This document shows positions 61,490 through 64,000 of a stretch of DNA of 64,000 bases, piece by piece. The notes below the pieces were generated by a model. The model was given only the letters and a program-made list of their open reading frames with translations, ran no database searches and was not told the origin of the DNA. The stretch is from CAYLLT01 sp964384465 (GTDB lineage Bacteria > Planctomycetota > Phycisphaerae > UBA1845 > PWPN01): contig CAYLLT010000005.1 in assembly GCA_964384465.1 (NCBI GenBank), positions 33,397-97,396 on the forward strand. Reading direction: 5' to 3'. The translations under genes were made by a program, and so were the position numbers. Within the stretch, counting starts at the first letter, position 1. Every line of letters starts with the position of its first letter.

Positions 61490-61617
61490 GTCTTTTCAAC
61501 GCGGTCCCGGGCAACGCGAGTGCCGGCCGACCGCAGGGATACTGTTCGATCGGATGATCCCGCTTCGGATGCTGGATGGCCGGGTCGACAGACACCCGAA
61601 CTTTAAGGAGGCTCGCA

Positions 61618-61752
61618 ATGTCAAAGTGTTACAAGCTGTGGGCATTTCTTAGCATGGTGCTCGGCGCCGGCGCCCTGTTCCAATTTGGTTGCAGTCTGAA
61701 TAGTCAGACGGCGCTTCTCCTGGCCATTCTGCAGGAAGATGCTTTCGGTTAA
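61618..61752 (+). CDS. Small exported peptide 3 (44 aa)
   Basis: MSKCYKLWAFLSMVLGAGAL followed by FQFGCSLNSQ repeats the family layout; the tail ends LLLAILQEDAFG, comparable with LVAIDSIFD of peptide 1. AAGGAGG precedes ATG 61618 by 6 bases. The Cys is preceded by F-G and not by a perfect lipobox, so lipidation is less sure here. Confidence 0.7.
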   Translation: MSKCYKLWAFLSMVLGAGALFQFGCSLNSQTALLLAILQEDAFG

Positions 61753-61930
61753 GCCGGCCGGTGCGCGTTTGAGTTGTTGAAGTGCCAGGCAGCTCGATGG
61801 CTGCTGGGAACACTTCGAGGACGCGGCAATTTTCGTAGCGGCGGCTCTCCACCGGCTGCCCTCATCACCGGATGAGGCCAATGCCGGAGCAGAGTCGCCA
61901 GAGAGAACCTGAATTATGGAGGTCATGAAA

Positions 61931-62092
61931 ATGACACGTTTCTTCAAGCTTCTGTTTGTCACCGGCATGACGTCGGTGTACCTGATGCAGGCCCCCTGCA
62001 CGTTTGCACAACACGGCTTCAGCATCATCCCCAACAACCTGATCCCGAATCCGTTCCAGAACCTGCTGGCCGGGATCAATTTGGGTACGTAA
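61931..62092 (+). CDS. Small exported peptide 4 (53 aa)
   Basis: MTRFFKLLFVTGMTSVYLMQ then APCTFAQHGFSII gives a signal peptide that more likely ends at an Ala-x-Ala-like site (CTFA before Gln) than at a Cys. The mature peptide of about 27 residues is Asn/Pro/Leu-rich (IPNNLIPNPFQNLLAGINLG). GGAGG at 61918-61922 is 8 bases before ATG 61931, the best start; an ATG at 61925 is too close to it. A terminator follows. Confidence 0.65.
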   Translation: MTRFFKLLFVTGMTSVYLMQAPCTFAQHGFSIIPNNLIPNPFQNLLAGINLGT

Positions 62093-62213
62093 GTCGACGG
62101 CGACGTCGATTCCGCCTTGAATACCCTCGCCGCCTCCACCCCAATGGGTGGCGGGGGGTTTGCGGCTACACCCGCAGGGCAGCCCGAGGCGATAACACAC
62201 GGAGATCCATAGA

Positions 62214-62250
62214 GGGCAGCTTCCTCACTTGTGAGGTTGTTGCCCTTTTT
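62214..62250 (+). terminator. Terminator of the peptide array
   Basis: GGGCA (62214-62218) pairs with TGCCC (62241-62245) around CCTCAC/GTGAGG (62223-62236), followed by five T residues. Confidence 0.75.
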
Positions 62251-62383
62251 CCGTGCGCGGGGCGATGGCGCAGTTGTTGCCGGCGAGCCCGCCCAGAATC
62301 CCCCCTTCGCTCCAGAGGCCGGCCATGAAAGCGAGCAATGAACGCAAATAAGCCTGATTTTTCTCTTCTTTTTCGCTTTTTTG

Positions 62384-62413
62384 TTGACTTCGCTCCCCTG
62401 TATAGGGTATAGG
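62384..62413 (+). promoter_or_regulatory. Promoter with MerR-like spacer dyad before the copper oxidase
   Basis: TTGACT (62384-62389) and TATAGG (62408-62413) are 18 bases apart, and CTCCC and GGGAG lie symmetrically across the spacer and -10 (62393-62416). A long spacer with a central dyad is the layout used by MerR-type activators such as CueR. The distance to the oxidase start is about 340 bases. Confidence 0.4.
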
Positions 62414-62505
62414 GAGAGACTGTCGGGTCGGTTTACACCTTCAGGATGGACGCCGAGGCTTCGGGTGCGTGACGCTTCCGGCGGGTTCGGGATCTCCCTG
62501 TCCGC

Positions 62506-62583
62506 AGGATCGCGGCAATTTATTGCTTATTGCCGCTCTGGCGTTATGGATGCGGGTTTGCGGCAATAAATTGCCGCGGTCCT
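62506..62583. repeat. GGACCGCGGCAAC-family palindromic repeat
   Basis: The arms AGGATCGCGGCAATTTATTGC and GCAATAAATTGCCGCGGTCC plus T differ at one position and enclose 36 bases. It is a relative of the insertion in the accA tail, with AATTTATT in place of AACTTGTT, and lies in the leader of the oxidase gene. Confidence 0.82.
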
Positions 62584-62757
62584 TTCGAAACGGCAACCCG
62601 CCTCAACGGTCATACACCACGAGGCCTCCGGCGAGAAAAGGGGGCGGCGGAGAATCGACCGGATCGGGGGTTCTTCGGAGAAGGCATGCCTCAGAAGGCC
62701 TAACACGTCTGGGACGGGAACGGGCCAAATAGCCAAATTCAGGAGGAGGAAGTAGTT

Positions 62758-64000
62758 ATGGTGACCCTCGCTTGCCAATGGCATCAGTCACGGCGAGGCC
62801 GTGCCTCGATGGACGGCCGCTTCACGTCGGTGGCGGCAGCCAAGATCGCGGTGCTCGCTTTTCTGATCGGGTTGCCTTTATCCGGGCCGGCCCTGGCGAT
62901 CACAGGCGGCAGTCCTTACACCGTTGACGAGGTCGTCGACACCAACCCCGACCCGAACATCGTCGAAACCACCCTCGTCGCCGAGGAGACCACGGTGGAC
63001 ATGGGCCTCGGGAGGATGGTGCACGCGCAGACCTTCAACGGGAAAATTCCCGGGCCGCTGTTCCGCCTGAAGGTCGGCGACACGGTGATCGTGCACTTCA
63101 GGAATAATATGGATCATGTCAGCGGTATTCACTGGCACGGCATCGAGCTGAACAACGCCAGCGACGGGACCCCGCTGACGCAGAACCAGGTGCCCTTTAA
63201 CATGAACCCGGGCAGCACACGGGAATTCCTCTACAAGTTCAAGGTCACGCGCCCCGGGATCTACTGGTATCACCCGCATCACCACGCCTCCACCAACCAG
63301 CTCTTCAGGGGGCTGTATGGGCCGATCATCGTGGAGGAAAGGGCGGGTCCTGAAGAGGAGACATGCGAGGAGCAACTCCAGACAGATGGCGTTATTCCGT
63401 CTTCGGCCCAAACGCTTGTTCTGGCGCTGAGCGACGTGACGGTGTGCAAGGACGCGCCGGACAACGATGCGGAGACCTACTGTACGACCTGCTGTGAGTG
63501 CTCCGAAACCTGTAACGATACGTGGGCGCCTCTGAACTGCCTGCCCTGGGCGGGCAACCCAGGGGGCGGTCCACCCATGCCGGCCCAAGCCAACCCCACG
63601 CCCAAGATCCTCTGCGAGGGGGGAACCGTGGGCAATACCACTTATCCGATCGACGACGAGGGGAACACTCGCTGCCCGTGCGATCCGTATGTATCGGGGG
63701 ACATCCCGAGCATTCAAACCACCGCGGCCGGGCGGGTGAATGAAGGGCAGACTGTGCTGACCAACGGCGTCAACGTCGGCCACCGCGCGGGATGGCCGGC
63801 AGCGCCGGGCGCGCTGGCCGGCAACGCGATAGTCTACAACGTCCTGGCCGGCCAGGGTCTTCGCCTCCAGATCGGCAACTCGGCGACCATCCGGTTCTTT
63901 CGACTCCGCCTGACCAACGCTGCGGGAGCGCAGATTCCGCTCGTACGGATCGGCGGTCAGGGGGGACTACTCAACAAAGCGGTCCTCGACGGCGGCATAG
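62758..64000 (+). CDS. Multicopper oxidase (partial, runs off the right edge)
   Basis: At least 414 residues are present. A Sec-type signal peptide (AAAKIAVLAFLIGLPLSGPA) is followed by cupredoxin domains with copper-ligand motifs GIHWHGIEL near residue 124 and IYWYHPHHHAS near residue 166. In between are VDMGLGRMVHAQTFNG and KIPGPLFRLKVGDTVIVHF, typical of the first domain. A Cys-rich insertion (CKDAPDN, CTTCCECSETCND) near residues 231-262 is unusual. The remaining ligands, expected near the C-terminus, lie outside the window. AGGAGGAGG precedes ATG 62758. Substrate unknown. Confidence 0.92.
   Translation, partial: MVTLACQWHQSRRGRASMDGRFTSVAAAKIAVLAFLIGLPLSGPALAITGGSPYTVDEVVDTNPDPNIVETTLVAEETTVDMGLGRMVHAQTFNGKIPGPLFRLKVGDTVIVHFRNNMDHVSGIHWHGIELNNASDGTPLTQNQVPFNMNPGSTREFLYKFKVTRPGIYWYHPHHHASTNQLFRGLYGPIIVEERAGPEEETCEEQLQTDGVIPSSAQTLVLALSDVTVCKDAPDNDAETYCTTCCECSETCNDTWAPLNCLPWAGNPGGGPPMPAQANPTPKILCEGGTVGNTTYPIDDEGNTRCPCDPYVSGDIPSIQTTAAGRVNEGQTVLTNGVNVGHRAGWPAAPGALAGNAIVYNVLAGQGLRLQIGNSATIRFFRLRLTNAAGAQIPLVRIGGQGGLLNKAVLDGGI

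Larger units (their letters stand above)
62093..62757. other. Regulatory gap between the peptide array and the copper oxidase
   Basis: This 665-base region holds a terminator (62214-62250), a promoter with a central dyad (62384-62413), and a palindromic repeat (62506-62583). A T-rich stretch lies at 62358-62384. No gene is supported. Confidence 0.65.

Noticed and set aside
1..64000. tRNA and rRNA genes
   Set aside because: I looked for T-loop-like words such as GGTTCGAATC; the hits were coding and lacked cloverleaf context, and no rRNA-like stretch was seen.

Overview
The window looks like a GC-rich draft scaffold from a planctomycete, probably a Phycisphaerae-like member of the Planctomycetota. 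Supporting signs are a PEP-CTERM protein, a signal peptidase I with a huge insertion, a VWA/TPR/ExbB/ExbD/ExbD module, a ferredoxin-Rieske fusion beside a split cytochrome b, and LPS-export genes (kdsC, an LptC/LptA-like protein, lptB). A run of ten Ns at 3260-3269 marks a scaffold join. I saw no rRNA, tRNA or CRISPR array.

Layout. 1-2265: envelope genes on the minus strand (LptC/LptA-like, kdsC). 2581-10530: M50 protease cut by the gap, trpS, a DUF5678/retropepsin pair, scpA, a RidA-type gene, a membrane protein, a LOG-family gene and a DUF1338 gene. 10533-18160: a secreted glycosidase-sialidase pair, a PEP-CTERM protein and an exported TIM-barrel protein. 18477-22574: a respiratory cluster of ferredoxin-Rieske, cytochrome b N- and C-parts and a cupredoxin-like protein. 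23102-34084: aminotransferase, phosphotransferase, PDZ protein, maf, a GNAT/DUF1778 toxin-antitoxin pair, tyrA-purL, accA and a receiver-like protein. 34210-39446: pilin-like and secreted proteins with several small toxin-antitoxin loci, one of them broken. 39675-46470: the VWA/TPR/Exb module. 46471-60853: rny, mobA, an ACT protein, an acidic protein, a hydrolase, lptB, lepB, a lepA remnant, an intact DUF433/DUF5615 pair, a FlgM-like protein, ffh and mtnA. 61102-64000: four very small exported peptides in a row, then the start of a multicopper oxidase.

Two things stand out. First, the scaffold carries many small palindromic or heptamer-repeat elements of several families. Some lie in frame inside housekeeping genes (two in purL, one in accA), which resembles the behaviour of Rickettsia palindromic elements. 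Second, the four tandem mini-genes at 61102-62092 each have a strong ribosome binding site, a signal-like hydrophobic N-terminus and a short tail. They look like a diverged family of secreted or lipid-anchored peptides upstream of a copper oxidase, and I recognise no known system in them.

Limits: families were assigned by reading motifs, without a database search. Starts were adjusted by hand where a ribosome binding site, signal peptide or gene overlap supported a different codon.
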